Source: an uncultured Chlorobiaceae bacterium
Lineage (GTDB): Bacteria > Bacteroidota > Chlorobiia > Chlorobiales > Chlorobiaceae
Length of the DNA: 56,860 bases
Assembly: GCA_903851385.1 (NCBI GenBank)
Contig: CAINOC010000007.1
Coordinates: forward strand, 1-56,860
Direction: 5' to 3'
Below the pieces are notes generated by a model that worked only from the letters and a program-made list of their open reading frames with translations, made no database searches and was not told the origin of the DNA. Both the position numbers and the translations under genes were made by a program. Below, in pieces: positions 17,603-26,500 of this stretch (positions are counted from its first letter, which is position 1; the number at the start of each line of letters is the position of its first letter).

Positions 17603-19680
17603 AGGTTTTATCATACATTCGCCAGTGCATAAAAGAAGGTACGCAGATATCTGCTTTTAATACTTTTACTGCGGCGTTGCTTGGTGCCCCTATGCATTTC
17701 ATTTTTTATTTTGTCTTCAAGTATATTTTTCATCTCCCTTTTGAAAACATTGTTCTGCGTCTGATTGCAACCCTTCTGTGTATTGCAGTAGCATTTAAAA
17801 AATGGCTACCCGCTTCGCTCCAGCTCTATTTCCCCTATTTCTGGCACTTTACTATTATTTTTGTTCTTCCCTTTATTTTTACGGTCAATCTTATCATGAA
17901 CAATTTTCATGAGCTTTGGTTGTACTGGGAAATTTTTATGCTGTTTGTACTGATTGCGTTTGTCCCTAACTGGCTCATGTTTCTTATTGATCTGCTCATC
18001 GGGATATACGGGGCTGTTTTGTTTTATTATTTGTCACTGCCTCATGTTGTACTTCACCCGACGTTCAATATACCCATGTATCTTATAGTGCTTTCGTCAA
18101 CTATTCTTGCGGGTTATGTTTTCAGTTACAGCAACAAAAAAGGCATTATGGCCCAGGAAAGAAATAATGCCCTGCAGGCATTGGCGGGAGGAATTGCTCA
18201 TGAGATGCGCAATCCTCTTGGGCAGATTCGCTATAATTTTGATGCTATCCAGCAGGAACTTCCAACCTACCAGCCTGATGGTGTTTGCCCTCTGATTACG
18301 TTAAGTAGTCTCGATAAAATCTATAAAAGGGTGGCTCAGGGTCAGATGGCGGTCAATCGGGGGATACAGGTCATTGATATGATTCTTGATGAAGTAAAGC
18401 AGGATTCTTACCAAAAGAGTGGAAGGAGCTATTTTTCCATCTCTGCTTTGACCCGTAAAGCACTTGATGAATACAGTTATGAATCAGAGAAGGAACGGGA
18501 GCGAGTGCATTTGCAGGAGGGGGATGACTTTTTGTTCCAAGGTGTAGAAACCATGTATGTCTTTGTGCTTTTCAACCTGATAATGAATGCACTCTATTTT
18601 CTTCGTTCCTATCCTGATGGTAGTATTGATATCCATTTTCAATGCGGTGAAAGTCGAAACAAGGTTTTTGTAAGGGATACTGGTCCTGGCGTTCCAAAAG
18701 AAATACTTGGCAAGCTTTTCGATCCTTTTTTTACCTCAGGAAGAAAAGGAGGCACAGGCCTTGGACTTAGCTACTGCAAGCGGGTTATGCAATCTTTTGG
18801 CGGAGATATTATTTGTAATTCCATCCATGGTGAGTTTACCGAATTTGTTCTGAATTTTCCGATACTTAGTGAGTCAGATATTGCCACCTATGAGGCCAAG
18901 CTATACAGTGACAATAAGGAGTTATTTACCGGTAAGAGGCTTTTGATTGTTGATGAGAGTCCTGAGAACCTGTCGCTTATCCACCGCTATCTTGATCCGC
19001 TTGGTGCTGAGATAGACGACGTTAGCGGCACTAACGAAGCAATGATAAAGATAAGTGCATACAGGTATAATATAATACTTGCTAACCTTGATCTACCTGG
19101 CTTTGATGCTTATGAGCTTCCTGTCAGGATGAAGCAGCATGGAAAATTTCTACCTGTTGTTGTCTATACAAGGGACCCTATTTTTATGGTACGTCCAAAG
19201 GTTGAGCAATCAGGTATACAGGGAGTTCTTTCAATGCCAATGATTGTTCAAGAGTTTTTACTGGTGCTCGGAACATCGCTCAAAGCAAAAGCTGACACAC
19301 AAAAAGGCACCCTTGCCGGTAAAGTTGTTCTTGTTGTTGATGATTCGGCTGTAAACATCATTTCCATCAGAAGTATGTTGCAGAGCCATGGTATTACGGT
19401 GATGGAGGCATCAAACGGAAAAGAAGCGCTTGACAAACTAGACAATCATGATTGTGATCTTTTGCTCTTGGACATTCAGATGCCTGTTCTTGATGGCCTT
19501 GAAGCGACAAAACGTATTCGTTCAGGAAAAAGTGACTATAAAAACATTCCTATCATAGGGCTTAGCGGTGATTCCAGTAAAGAAACACTATTACATGCAA
19601 TACAGTATGGCATGAACGATTATCTAGTCAAGCCAGTTGACCGTACTGTTCTTTTAGAAAAAGTCTCCTCGTTGATTTAG
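17599..19680 (+). CDS. CqsS-like membrane hybrid histidine kinase (putative quorum-sensing receptor)
   Basis: Residues 1-180 form six or seven membrane helices including FWHFTIIFVLPFIFTVNLIM, closely resembling the sensor of Vibrio CqsS. The kinase follows with H201 in GGIAHEMRNPL, an N-box near FNLIMNALYF, DTGPGVP and GGTGLGL. A first receiver-like domain (about 446-560) is degenerate, with Asn496 where the phospho-Asp should be. A true receiver (575-693) has DD at 581-582, D625 and the KP loop in MNDYLVKPVDRTVLLEKV, again CqsS-like. The start is TTG at 17599 with GGGAG upstream. There is no DNA-binding output, so a separate phosphotransfer partner is needed. Confidence 0.85.
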   Translation: MKVLSYIRQCIKEGTQISAFNTFTAALLGAPMHFIFYFVFKYIFHLPFENIVLRLIATLLCIAVAFKKWLPASLQLYFPYFWHFTIIFVLPFIFTVNLIMNNFHELWLYWEIFMLFVLIAFVPNWLMFLIDLLIGIYGAVLFYYLSLPHVVLHPTFNIPMYLIVLSSTILAGYVFSYSNKKGIMAQERNNALQALAGGIAHEMRNPLGQIRYNFDAIQQELPTYQPDGVCPLITLSSLDKIYKRVAQGQMAVNRGIQVIDMILDEVKQDSYQKSGRSYFSISALTRKALDEYSYESEKERERVHLQEGDDFLFQGVETMYVFVLFNLIMNALYFLRSYPDGSIDIHFQCGESRNKVFVRDTGPGVPKEILGKLFDPFFTSGRKGGTGLGLSYCKRVMQSFGGDIICNSIHGEFTEFVLNFPILSESDIATYEAKLYSDNKELFTGKRLLIVDESPENLSLIHRYLDPLGAEIDDVSGTNEAMIKISAYRYNIILANLDLPGFDAYELPVRMKQHGKFLPVVVYTRDPIFMVRPKVEQSGIQGVLSMPMIVQEFLLVLGTSLKAKADTQKGTLAGKVVLVVDDSAVNIISIRSMLQSHGITVMEASNGKEALDKLDNHDCDLLLLDIQMPVLDGLEATKRIRSGKSDYKNIPIIGLSGDSSKETLLHAIQYGMNDYLVKPVDRTVLLEKVSSLI

Positions 19681-19724
19681 CAGCAAGAAACGGCTTAGGT
19701 AAAGCCATTGAGGGAAAGAGGCTG

Positions 19725-20861
19725 CTACAATAAAAAACTCATCATAATGCCGGCGGCAACTGCTGAACCGATTACACCGGCTACATTTGGAGCCATGGCA
19801 TGCATGATCAGGTGATTGTCGGGATCAGCTTTAAGTCCTTCCATCTGCACTACCAGCGCACTGTCAGGCACTGCCGAGACTCCTGCTGCGCCAATCAGAG
19901 GATTGATCCTGTTTTCTGTTGAAAGAAAAAGGTTCATGATTTTGGCAAAAAGCACCCCGCCAGCCGTTGAAAACATAAAGGCAGTTGCGCCGAGAACAAA
20001 AATATGCATTGATTGTTGTGTAAGAAAGGTTGTTGCCTGGGTTGACGCTCCGATGGTGAGGCCAAGAATAATGGTGACCATATCGATCATGGTATTTCTT
20101 GCTGTATCTGCAAGACGTTTTGTCACCATGGATTCTTTGAGCAAATTGCCTAAAAAAAGCATACCGAGAAGCGGCAGCGAGCCCGGAGCTATAAATCCTG
20201 TAAGAAGAAGAGCAACAACAGGGAAGAGTATTTTTTCCAGTTTGCTTACAGAGCGAGGCGGTTTCATTTTTATTCTGCGTTCTTTTTTTGTGGTCAAAAG
20301 ACGCATGATCGGAGTCTGGATCACTGGAAGAAGGACCATGTATGAATAGGCGGCAATGGCGATTGAACCGATGAGATGTGGAGCAAGTTTTGAAGAAAGA
20401 AAGATTGCCGTTGGGCCGTCAGCACCGCCAATTATTCCGATTGATGCCGCCTCCGGATTGGTAAACCCCAGAGAAATAGCGCCGATATAGGTTAAAAAAA
20501 TGCCAAGCTGTGCTGCGCCACCGAGCAGCATGAGTTTGGGGTTTGAAATCAGGGGTGAAAAATCGGTCATGGCTCCGATGCCGAGAAAAATCAAGGGCGG
20601 AAAAATCCCTTTTAGCACACCCATATAAAGATAATTCATCACACTCCCTTCCTCATATATGCCAAGGTGGAGGCCGGCATGTTCAACAAATGGTATGTTA
20701 CCGATCAGTATCCCGAATCCTATCGGGACAAGGAGAAGAGGTTTATATTCATATCGTATTGCAAGAAAAATAAATAGCAGCCCGACCAGAATCATCAGAA
20801 GATGTCCTGGGGTTACATTGGCGAAACCGGAATTCTCAAAAAAACGTACAATCCCTTCCAT
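19725..20861 (-). CDS. mmdB: sodium-translocating decarboxylase beta subunit (MmdB/OadB family)
   Basis: This polytopic subunit carries out decarboxylation of carboxybiotin coupled to outward sodium transport in methylmalonyl-CoA, oxaloacetate and glutaconyl-CoA decarboxylases. The N-terminus MEGIVRFFENSGF is family-like, and the signature GIIGGADGPTAIFLSSKLAP with its essential Asp is present, as is the C-terminal GVIGSAVAAGIMMS helix. The ATG at 20861 is chosen; a TTG at 20876 would overlap the upstream gene. It is the last gene of a four-gene operon with a carboxyltransferase, a gamma subunit and a biotin carrier, and those partners point to methylmalonyl-CoA as substrate. Confidence 0.9.
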   Translation of the reverse strand: MEGIVRFFENSGFANVTPGHLLMILVGLLFIFLAIRYEYKPLLLVPIGFGILIGNIPFVEHAGLHLGIYEEGSVMNYLYMGVLKGIFPPLIFLGIGAMTDFSPLISNPKLMLLGGAAQLGIFLTYIGAISLGFTNPEAASIGIIGGADGPTAIFLSSKLAPHLIGSIAIAAYSYMVLLPVIQTPIMRLLTTKKERRIKMKPPRSVSKLEKILFPVVALLLTGFIAPGSLPLLGMLFLGNLLKESMVTKRLADTARNTMIDMVTIILGLTIGASTQATTFLTQQSMHIFVLGATAFMFSTAGGVLFAKIMNLFLSTENRINPLIGAAGVSAVPDSALVVQMEGLKADPDNHLIMHAMAPNVAGVIGSAVAAGIMMSFLL

Positions 20862-20868
20862 AATAGTG

Positions 20869-21285
20869 TTATTCAATTTCGATCAGAATATCGCCCTGCA
20901 TCACGGTATCGCCTACGGCAACTTTTACTGTTTTAACAGTACCTGCCTTTTCAGCAAAAACATTGTTTTCCATTTTCATTGCTTCAAGAACAATTACGGG
21001 CTGATCAAGTTTAATTTGCATACCTGGCAGTACCGAAATTGCAATAATCGTTCCGGGAAGGGGAGCCTTAATCAAACACAGGCCAGGTGAATTGAGTACC
21101 GGCGCTTTTGGTTCTGCTGGAGAAGTGTAGCGGACAAGTTTCGGCGTTTGTGGCGTTTTGACTTCCTTGCCCAGTTCAACCTGGTAAGATGTCCCGTTAA
21201 CCTCAACCTCCGCAATATTCTCTTCAAGGGATTTGATTTCAACGCTGTACTTGTTGCCGCTTATCGTGAATTTATATCGCCTCAT
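20869..21285 (-). CDS. mmdC: biotin carboxyl carrier subunit of the sodium-pump decarboxylase
   Basis: A 138-residue biotin carrier with a C-terminal lipoyl/biotinyl domain (residues about 70-138). The biotinylated lysine lies in VLEAMKMENNVF. A Pro/Ala linker around residues 45-65 (TPQTPKL ... PAEPKAPVL) gives the arm flexibility. It shuttles carboxyl groups from the carboxyltransferase to the membrane beta subunit. The start overlaps the stop of the upstream gamma gene by four bases, typical of translational coupling. Confidence 0.9.
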   Translation of the reverse strand: MRRYKFTISGNKYSVEIKSLEENIAEVEVNGTSYQVELGKEVKTPQTPKLVRYTSPAEPKAPVLNSPGLCLIKAPLPGTIIAISVLPGMQIKLDQPVIVLEAMKMENNVFAEKAGTVKTVKVAVGDTVMQGDILIEIE

Positions 21286-21662
21286 CGTTGAAAACGGTTA
21301 AAATTAATAACGTTATAGATTTTTGAATTCCAGGGTGAATAGGATTTTCCGACTTTCTTTATCGTAAGAATTGATGTCTCCTCATCGTGCAGCTCTTCAA
21401 GGTAGAGCGATATAGCTGTGGCGATAGCGGCACTGACCTCTCCCGGAACTATAGTCCCGGCAAGTGATGCTTTTTCTTCTCCACCCTCTTTTTGAAATTT
21501 TCTTCTCAGGTTACGGGTGAGAAACTTCGGAAGCAGACTGAACACCAGAAAAAGCAGAAAAAGCGAAAGAAACACAATGCTATAGCCAATTACTGCAAGA
21601 GTCAGATGTTCATGTCCGATAGCTGAAAGATCAATCGGTAACAGATGAACGATTGTTGCCAT
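21282..21662 (-). CDS. sodium-pump decarboxylase gamma/delta subunit (OadG/MmdD family)
   Basis: A 126-residue protein with one N-terminal membrane helix (about residues 22-45, LAVIGYSIVFLSLFLLFLVF) followed by a charged linker and a soluble segment containing AAIATAISLYLEELH. This is the usual organisation of OadG/MmdD, which anchors and assembles the decarboxylase complex on the membrane. It lies between the carboxyltransferase gene and the biotin carrier gene and overlaps the latter by four bases. Confidence 0.85.
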   Translation of the reverse strand: MATIVHLLPIDLSAIGHEHLTLAVIGYSIVFLSLFLLFLVFSLLPKFLTRNLRRKFQKEGGEEKASLAGTIVPGEVSAAIATAISLYLEELHDEETSILTIKKVGKSYSPWNSKIYNVINFNRFQR

Positions 21663-21677
21663 TGCGTTATTATAAAG

Positions 21678-23219
21678 TTAAAGTGGCAGAGTAGAGTGCT
21701 TTTTTGGAGGGTTGACATCTTTCTTGGTCGAAAGCGTCTGTAAAGCACGGATTATTCTGAAACGGGTATTGCGCGGTTCTATAATATCGTCAATATAGCC
21801 GTATTTTGCCGCTTCATAAGGATTGGAAAATTTCTCACGATACTCAGTTGCATTATCTGACACAAACTTTGCACGTTCTTCAGGGTTTTTGATTGCCTTA
21901 AGATCGCGATTATACAACACCTCAATAGCACCGATTGGACCCATGACTGCAATTTCTGCCGTTGGCCAGGCATAATTAACGTCCCCGCGCAACTGTTTGG
22001 AACTCATGACAATGTAAGCTCCGCCATAGGCCTTCCGCAGAATAATAGTGATTTTCGGGACGGTGGCCTCTCCGTAAGCAAATATCAGTTTCGCCCCATT
22101 ACTGATAATGCCTTCAAACTCCTGGGCACTTCCTGGAAGGAATCCCGGGACATCGACAAGGGTAACGATCGGGATATTGAATGCATCACAGAATCTGACA
22201 AACCGGGCTGCTTTGCGTGAAGCGTTAATGTCAAGGCATCCGGCAAGGAAGTTCGGCTGATTGGCTACAATGCCGGTTGATATTCCATTAAAAGTGACAA
22301 AACCAACAACGATGTTTCGGGCATATTGACGCTGTACTTCAAGAAACTCTCCATTGTCGGCAATAGAATGAATAATATCCTTTACATCATAGGGTATAGA
22401 TGGCTTGTCAGGTATGATAGTATTCAGTTTCTCATCCATCCGATCGGCAGGGTCGCTGCAGACCGCCAATGGTGGTTCTTCAAGGTTGTTCTGGGGCAGG
22501 TAGCTGAGCAGTTTTTTTATCAGAAGTATGCCTTCGGTTTCATTAGCACCAACAAAATGGGTGACTCCTGATTTTGTCGAATGAACTGTTGCTCCGCCAA
22601 GATCTTCATCAGTGATGGTTTCACCCGTAACAGTTTTAACAACTTTAGGCCCGGTGACAAACATGTAACTGGTCTTCTCAGCCATGACAACAAAATCGGT
22701 AAGGGCAGGAGAGTAAACTGCACCGCCGGCACATGGCCCGAAAATAGCTGATATCTGGGGAATGACCCCTGAAGCCATAATGTTTCGCTGAAAAATACTT
22801 GCATATCCGGAAAGACTTCTCACTCCTTCCTGAATTCTTGCTCCGCCACTGTCATTAATACCGATAAGAGGCGCTCCAACCTTCATCGCCTGATCCATAA
22901 CCTTGCAGATTTTAAGGGCATTGGTCTCTGAAAGAGAGCCTCCCAGCACAGTAAAGTCCTGAGAAAAAATATAAACGCTACGTCCATCGATCGTTCCATG
23001 TCCGGTGATCACCCCATCAGAAAGATACTGTTCCTTGTCAAGACCGAAATCAGTGGTCCGGTGTGTGACGAACATATCGTATTCTTCAAAACTGCCTTCG
23101 TCAAGCAGCATATCCACGCGTTCACGCGCTGTGAATTTTCCTTTTTTATGCTGTGCTTCTATCCGCTTTTCTCCGCCTCCGAGTCGAGCTTTTTCGCGTT
23201 CCGCAATTAAGCGTTTCAT
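21678..23219 (-). CDS. mmdA: methylmalonyl-CoA decarboxylase alpha subunit / acyl-CoA carboxyltransferase
   Basis: A 513-residue carboxyltransferase of the PccB/MmdA family. Both crotonase-like halves are visible, with [38 protein letters not shown] and [19 protein letters not shown] for the CoA side, and [18 protein letters not shown] and [14 protein letters not shown] for the biotin side. Together with the three following genes it should transfer the methylmalonyl-CoA carboxyl group to biotin. No biotin carboxylase gene is adjacent, which favours a decarboxylating sodium pump over an ATP-driven propionyl-CoA carboxylase, although dual use with a distant carboxylase is possible. Confidence 0.88.
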   Translation of the reverse strand: MKRLIAEREKARLGGGEKRIEAQHKKGKFTARERVDMLLDEGSFEEYDMFVTHRTTDFGLDKEQYLSDGVITGHGTIDGRSVYIFSQDFTVLGGSLSETNALKICKVMDQAMKVGAPLIGINDSGGARIQEGVRSLSGYASIFQRNIMASGVIPQISAIFGPCAGGAVYSPALTDFVVMAEKTSYMFVTGPKVVKTVTGETITDEDLGGATVHSTKSGVTHFVGANETEGILLIKKLLSYLPQNNLEEPPLAVCSDPADRMDEKLNTIIPDKPSIPYDVKDIIHSIADNGEFLEVQRQYARNIVVGFVTFNGISTGIVANQPNFLAGCLDINASRKAARFVRFCDAFNIPIVTLVDVPGFLPGSAQEFEGIISNGAKLIFAYGEATVPKITIILRKAYGGAYIVMSSKQLRGDVNYAWPTAEIAVMGPIGAIEVLYNRDLKAIKNPEERAKFVSDNATEYREKFSNPYEAAKYGYIDDIIEPRNTRFRIIRALQTLSTKKDVNPPKKHSTLPL

Positions 23220-23472
23220 TGTGTTTTACGATATTGATTAACTAACTTGTTAAATAGCTTATTCTTTTCAGGATTGCCTTTCATGGGCACAGAAACAAGT
23301 TTATTGGTGCCGAAGCTATACGGCCTATATATGAACCCCTATGCATGCCCTTCGTTGCGTTCTTTTGAAGACAAATATCGATAAAATAAATGAATAACCG
23401 TCTTCTTCTGCATCCTGACGCGAATAATGTTAAATTTTATTTTTTTCAGATTAGAAAAGCCACAAGAAAACC

Positions 23473-24240
23473 ATGACTTCCGATCTTCAGCTTGCCGTTG
23501 AATTGGCCGAACAGGCGGGTCGATTAACTCTTGACTATTTTTCCCGCAAATCGCTTCAGGTTTTTACAAAAAGGGATGCAACACCAGTTACCGAAGCTGA
23601 CCGCAAAGCCGAAGAGTTGATTCGAACTGCCATTGCCTCTCGCTATCCCGAGGACGGACTTCTTGGCGAGGAATTTGATGAGCATCCTTCCATGAACAAC
23701 CGACGCTGGATTATTGATCCGATAGATGGCACCAAGGCGTTTATTCATGGAGTCCCGCTTTATGGCGTTTTGATTGCGCTTGAGATTGATGGATTTCTTA
23801 AGCTTGGGGTTGTTCATTTTCCTGCGCTGGGTGAACTCTATCATGCCGAACGCGGAAGTGGAGCCTTTCTCAATGGATCCCTGATAACCGTTTCCTCTAT
23901 TGCCGATATAAGGCAATCTACCGTTCTCTATACTGAAAGGGAGTATCTTCTCGATCCTCCCACCCTTCATCCTGCAGATATGCTTCGCCATGATGCCGGC
24001 CTTGTCAGGGGTTGGGGTGACTGCTACGGCCATATGCTTGTTGCCTCAGGCCGGGCGGAAGTGTCAGTGGACAAGGTCATGAGCCCATGGGATTGTGCCG
24101 CACTGATTCCTGTAGTACTTGAAGCAGGTGGCTGCTGTTTTGATTACAAGGGAGAGACGACCGCATTTGGTGAAGGTCTTGTCAGTGCCAATAAGGTAAT
24201 CGGCACAACTCTGCTGGATGCAATCGAAAACCATGTATAA
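23473..24240 (+). CDS. inositol-monophosphatase-family phosphatase, HisN-type histidinol-phosphatase
   Basis: A 255-residue lithium-sensitive phosphatase fold. Metal ligands lie in LLGEEF (Glu), then IDPIDGTKAFIHG (two Asp) and VMSPWDCAALIPVV (distal Asp). DPIDGTKAFIHGVP is characteristic of the histidinol-phosphatase HisN subgroup rather than of SuhB or CysQ. It would dephosphorylate L-histidinol phosphate in histidine synthesis, with Mg2+. A family member acting on inositol phosphate or PAP cannot be excluded. No other his gene is nearby. Confidence 0.8.
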   Translation: MTSDLQLAVELAEQAGRLTLDYFSRKSLQVFTKRDATPVTEADRKAEELIRTAIASRYPEDGLLGEEFDEHPSMNNRRWIIDPIDGTKAFIHGVPLYGVLIALEIDGFLKLGVVHFPALGELYHAERGSGAFLNGSLITVSSIADIRQSTVLYTEREYLLDPPTLHPADMLRHDAGLVRGWGDCYGHMLVASGRAEVSVDKVMSPWDCAALIPVVLEAGGCCFDYKGETTAFGEGLVSANKVIGTTLLDAIENHV

Positions 24241-24246
24241 CAATTC

Positions 24247-24780
24247 ATGATGATAATTTCGCTGCTTATCGTTATTGTTGTCCTGCTTATCGGTGTACTT
24301 GCACTTATGCTGATTGGCTGGCCGGGGAGGGAACGGAAGGAAATTGAAAAAACCGGATGGGAACTTCGTCGCGAACTTGCTCAGCATAGAGCTGATTCTA
24401 TACAGTTGCTGCATGCCATGCGCATGGAACTTGAAGAATCTGTCAGGGAAACTTTCGAACAGGAATTTGCGTCGTTTGAAAAAATGAGCCAGCGGGTGCC
24501 ATCCAGGCAGAAAAAAACCCCTGCTGCTCAACAAGGGAAATCTTCAAAGCAGGAAGAGGAGGAGAGTGAAAGTGGCGAAGGCGTTGATGACCTTTCTATG
24601 AAAAGGAGCAAAGGTTCCCGCTTTCATCAATCAGAGAGTGAGAGGCAGTTCCCGCTTTTTCAGGAAAGAAAAGAAGTGGAAAAAATTGAATTGGAAGGAA
24701 CTGAATTCGTTGCGAGTCAGGTGTTTTTAGACGATGATATTCCGGACATTGAACATGACTTGCCCGATGATGATGTTTAG
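24247..24780 (+). CDS. membrane-anchored acidic protein of unknown function
   Basis: A 177-residue protein with one N-terminal transmembrane helix (about residues 3-25, ending in LIGWPGRERKE), a predicted helical or coiled segment (ELRRELAQHRADSIQLLHAM) and a strongly acidic low-complexity C-terminus ending DDDIPDIEHDLPDDDV. The orientation is probably N-out with the rest in the cytoplasm. The helical part is reminiscent of RmuC-like or DUF-type coiled-coil anchors but is too short to assign. It starts six bases after the phosphatase gene, so the two are probably cotranscribed. Confidence 0.65.
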   Translation: MMIISLLIVIVVLLIGVLALMLIGWPGRERKEIEKTGWELRRELAQHRADSIQLLHAMRMELEESVRETFEQEFASFEKMSQRVPSRQKKTPAAQQGKSSKQEEEESESGEGVDDLSMKRSKGSRFHQSESERQFPLFQERKEVEKIELEGTEFVASQVFLDDDIPDIEHDLPDDDV

Positions 24781-24799
24781 GGAATAAAATAAATGCCGG

Positions 24800-25540
24800 T
24801 TATTGCAGAGCTTTGGCGATAGCTTTCGCAAAGCTTGAAGCATTGAAATCTTTCGGGATAACATCAACTTGGATACCAAGCTTTTCGAGCGCAGTGGCTG
24901 TTGTTGTGCCTATTGCAGCTATCTGCACTCCACGAGGCAGGGAAGTGGTGCCAAGGGCTTCAAAAAAATTAATAGCAGTGGATGGGCTGGTAAATGAAAT
25001 GCAGGAAAGCACGCCTTGTTCAAGCAGTTTTTTAACCTTCGTGCTCTCTTCAAGAGACGGCGGCAGGTTTTCATAAACAGTTAGCTCCACACAAGTTCCT
25101 CCCCGTTTATCAATCACAGTTGGAATGGTTCCCAGTGAAAGAGTTCCTCTCAGAAAAAGAAAAGTGTGGCCTGCAATGGTATCATCACCAATCTCTTCCA
25201 TCAGAGTAACGGCATCAGCAATTTTCGGTATCGGCTCGGTAGTGACACCATGAACTACAAGATCTTGAGCTGTAGTTTTTCCTACAGCCCAAACCTTGAG
25301 CTTTTGAAGGCTTTTCAGTTCCTCTGGGCTCTCAAGGAGCAACCGTTCCATAAAAAAGCTGACACTGTTCGGACTTGTAAAAAAGACCCCATCAAAACTA
25401 CTAAGCGAGGGGACTTTCCAACCCGAAACAGGCCTGATCTCGATTGTCGGAAAGACAAAAGAGCTCAGACCATACTGTTCCAGTTCTTTAACAAATGACG
25501 CTGCCTGATGTTTCGGTCGAGTGACAAGGACAGTTTTCAT
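24800..25540 (-). CDS. hemD: uroporphyrinogen-III synthase HemD
   Basis: HemD cyclises hydroxymethylbilane with inversion of ring D. The 246-residue sequence has the two alternating lobes of the family, starting [20 protein letters not shown], with [13 protein letters not shown] in the first lobe and [18 protein letters not shown] and [16 protein letters not shown] in the second. Sequence conservation in this family is low, but the position right after hemC (the stop and start share one base, TGATG) makes the call safe. Confidence 0.92.
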   Translation of the reverse strand: MKTVLVTRPKHQAASFVKELEQYGLSSFVFPTIEIRPVSGWKVPSLSSFDGVFFTSPNSVSFFMERLLLESPEELKSLQKLKVWAVGKTTAQDLVVHGVTTEPIPKIADAVTLMEEIGDDTIAGHTFLFLRGTLSLGTIPTVIDKRGGTCVELTVYENLPPSLEESTKVKKLLEQGVLSCISFTSPSTAINFFEALGTTSLPRGVQIAAIGTTTATALEKLGIQVDVIPKDFNASSFAKAIAKALQ

Positions 25541-26481
25541 CAGCGGGTTTTGCGGATTTCCGACAGAATTTTTTCCGCACCCTTTTTCAGCAGTTCGTTT
25601 GCCAGTGCAATACCGACTTCTTCAGCCTGCTCGGGAGAAGTAAGGCCGGTTTTAGTGAGTTCATTGTGCAATCCTGTTTTGCCGTCAACCGAACCGACAT
25701 AGGCCAGAAGTTTCAGGGTGCCGTTTTTAAACGAGGCATAAGCACCGATAGGAATCTGGCAACCACCCTGCAGATGACGCAGCAAAGCTCGTTCAGCCCT
25801 GCAGCAGTATTCTGTAGTGGAATGATTGAGGATTCTTACAATCTCTCTTGTCTGTTCATCATCAACACGGGTCTCAATACCGAGAGCACCTTGTCCAACT
25901 GCTGGAAGCATGACTTCGTGCGGAAGGATTTCTGAGATGCGATCGCTGAAGTTCAGACGGAATACGCCGGCATAGGCAAGCATCATTGCGTCGAATTTTC
26001 CTTCGTCAAACTTCTGGAACCGTGTGTTGAGATTGCCTCTGATATCGCAGATATCTAGATCAGGACGCATGCTCAGCAACTGTGACATACGACGAAGGCT
26101 GCTTGTCGCAACTTTTGCGCCTTGTGGTAAATCCTTCAGTTTTACCCCATTCTTTGAAATGATGACATCTCTTGTGTCTTCGCGTTCGGTAAAAGAGGTA
26201 ATAAGAAGTCCTTCAGGTGTGCTTGTAGGAACGTCCTTCAGACTGTGAACAGCAAGATCAATTTCTTTGGTGATCAGATGTTTTTCAATGTCTTTGGTAA
26301 ACAGCCCCATGTCCCCGATTTTTGAAAGGGGAGAGTCAAGAAGTACATCACCGGTTGTTTTAACCAGTTTCAGTGTAATTTCAAGCTCAGGATAATGTCT
26401 GGAAAGTTCCGATTTGATAAATTCAGCCTGCCACAACGCGAGTGGGCTGGATCTTGTGCCGATGATGAGCTGTTTTTTCAA
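25540..26481 (-). CDS. hemC: porphobilinogen deaminase (hydroxymethylbilane synthase) HemC
   Basis: HemC polymerises four porphobilinogens on a dipyrromethane cofactor. The 313-residue protein has the N-terminal [14 protein letters not shown], the catalytic segment [31 protein letters not shown] and the cofactor-attachment cysteine C241 in [12 protein letters not shown]. It is translationally coupled to hemD and follows hemA by about 20 bases. Confidence 0.96.
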   Translation of the reverse strand: MKKQLIIGTRSSPLALWQAEFIKSELSRHYPELEITLKLVKTTGDVLLDSPLSKIGDMGLFTKDIEKHLITKEIDLAVHSLKDVPTSTPEGLLITSFTEREDTRDVIISKNGVKLKDLPQGAKVATSSLRRMSQLLSMRPDLDICDIRGNLNTRFQKFDEGKFDAMMLAYAGVFRLNFSDRISEILPHEVMLPAVGQGALGIETRVDDEQTREIVRILNHSTTEYCCRAERALLRHLQGGCQIPIGAYASFKNGTLKLLAYVGSVDGKTGLHNELTKTGLTSPEQAEEVGIALANELLKKGAEKILSEIRKTR

Positions 26482-26500
26482 TGCAATTACAGATTTTTAT

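Noticed and set aside
23220-23472. Search for a tRNA or small RNA in the 250-base gap upstream of the HisN-type gene
   Set aside because: No cloverleaf-like pairing, CCA end or TPsiC-like GGTTCRA element was seen.
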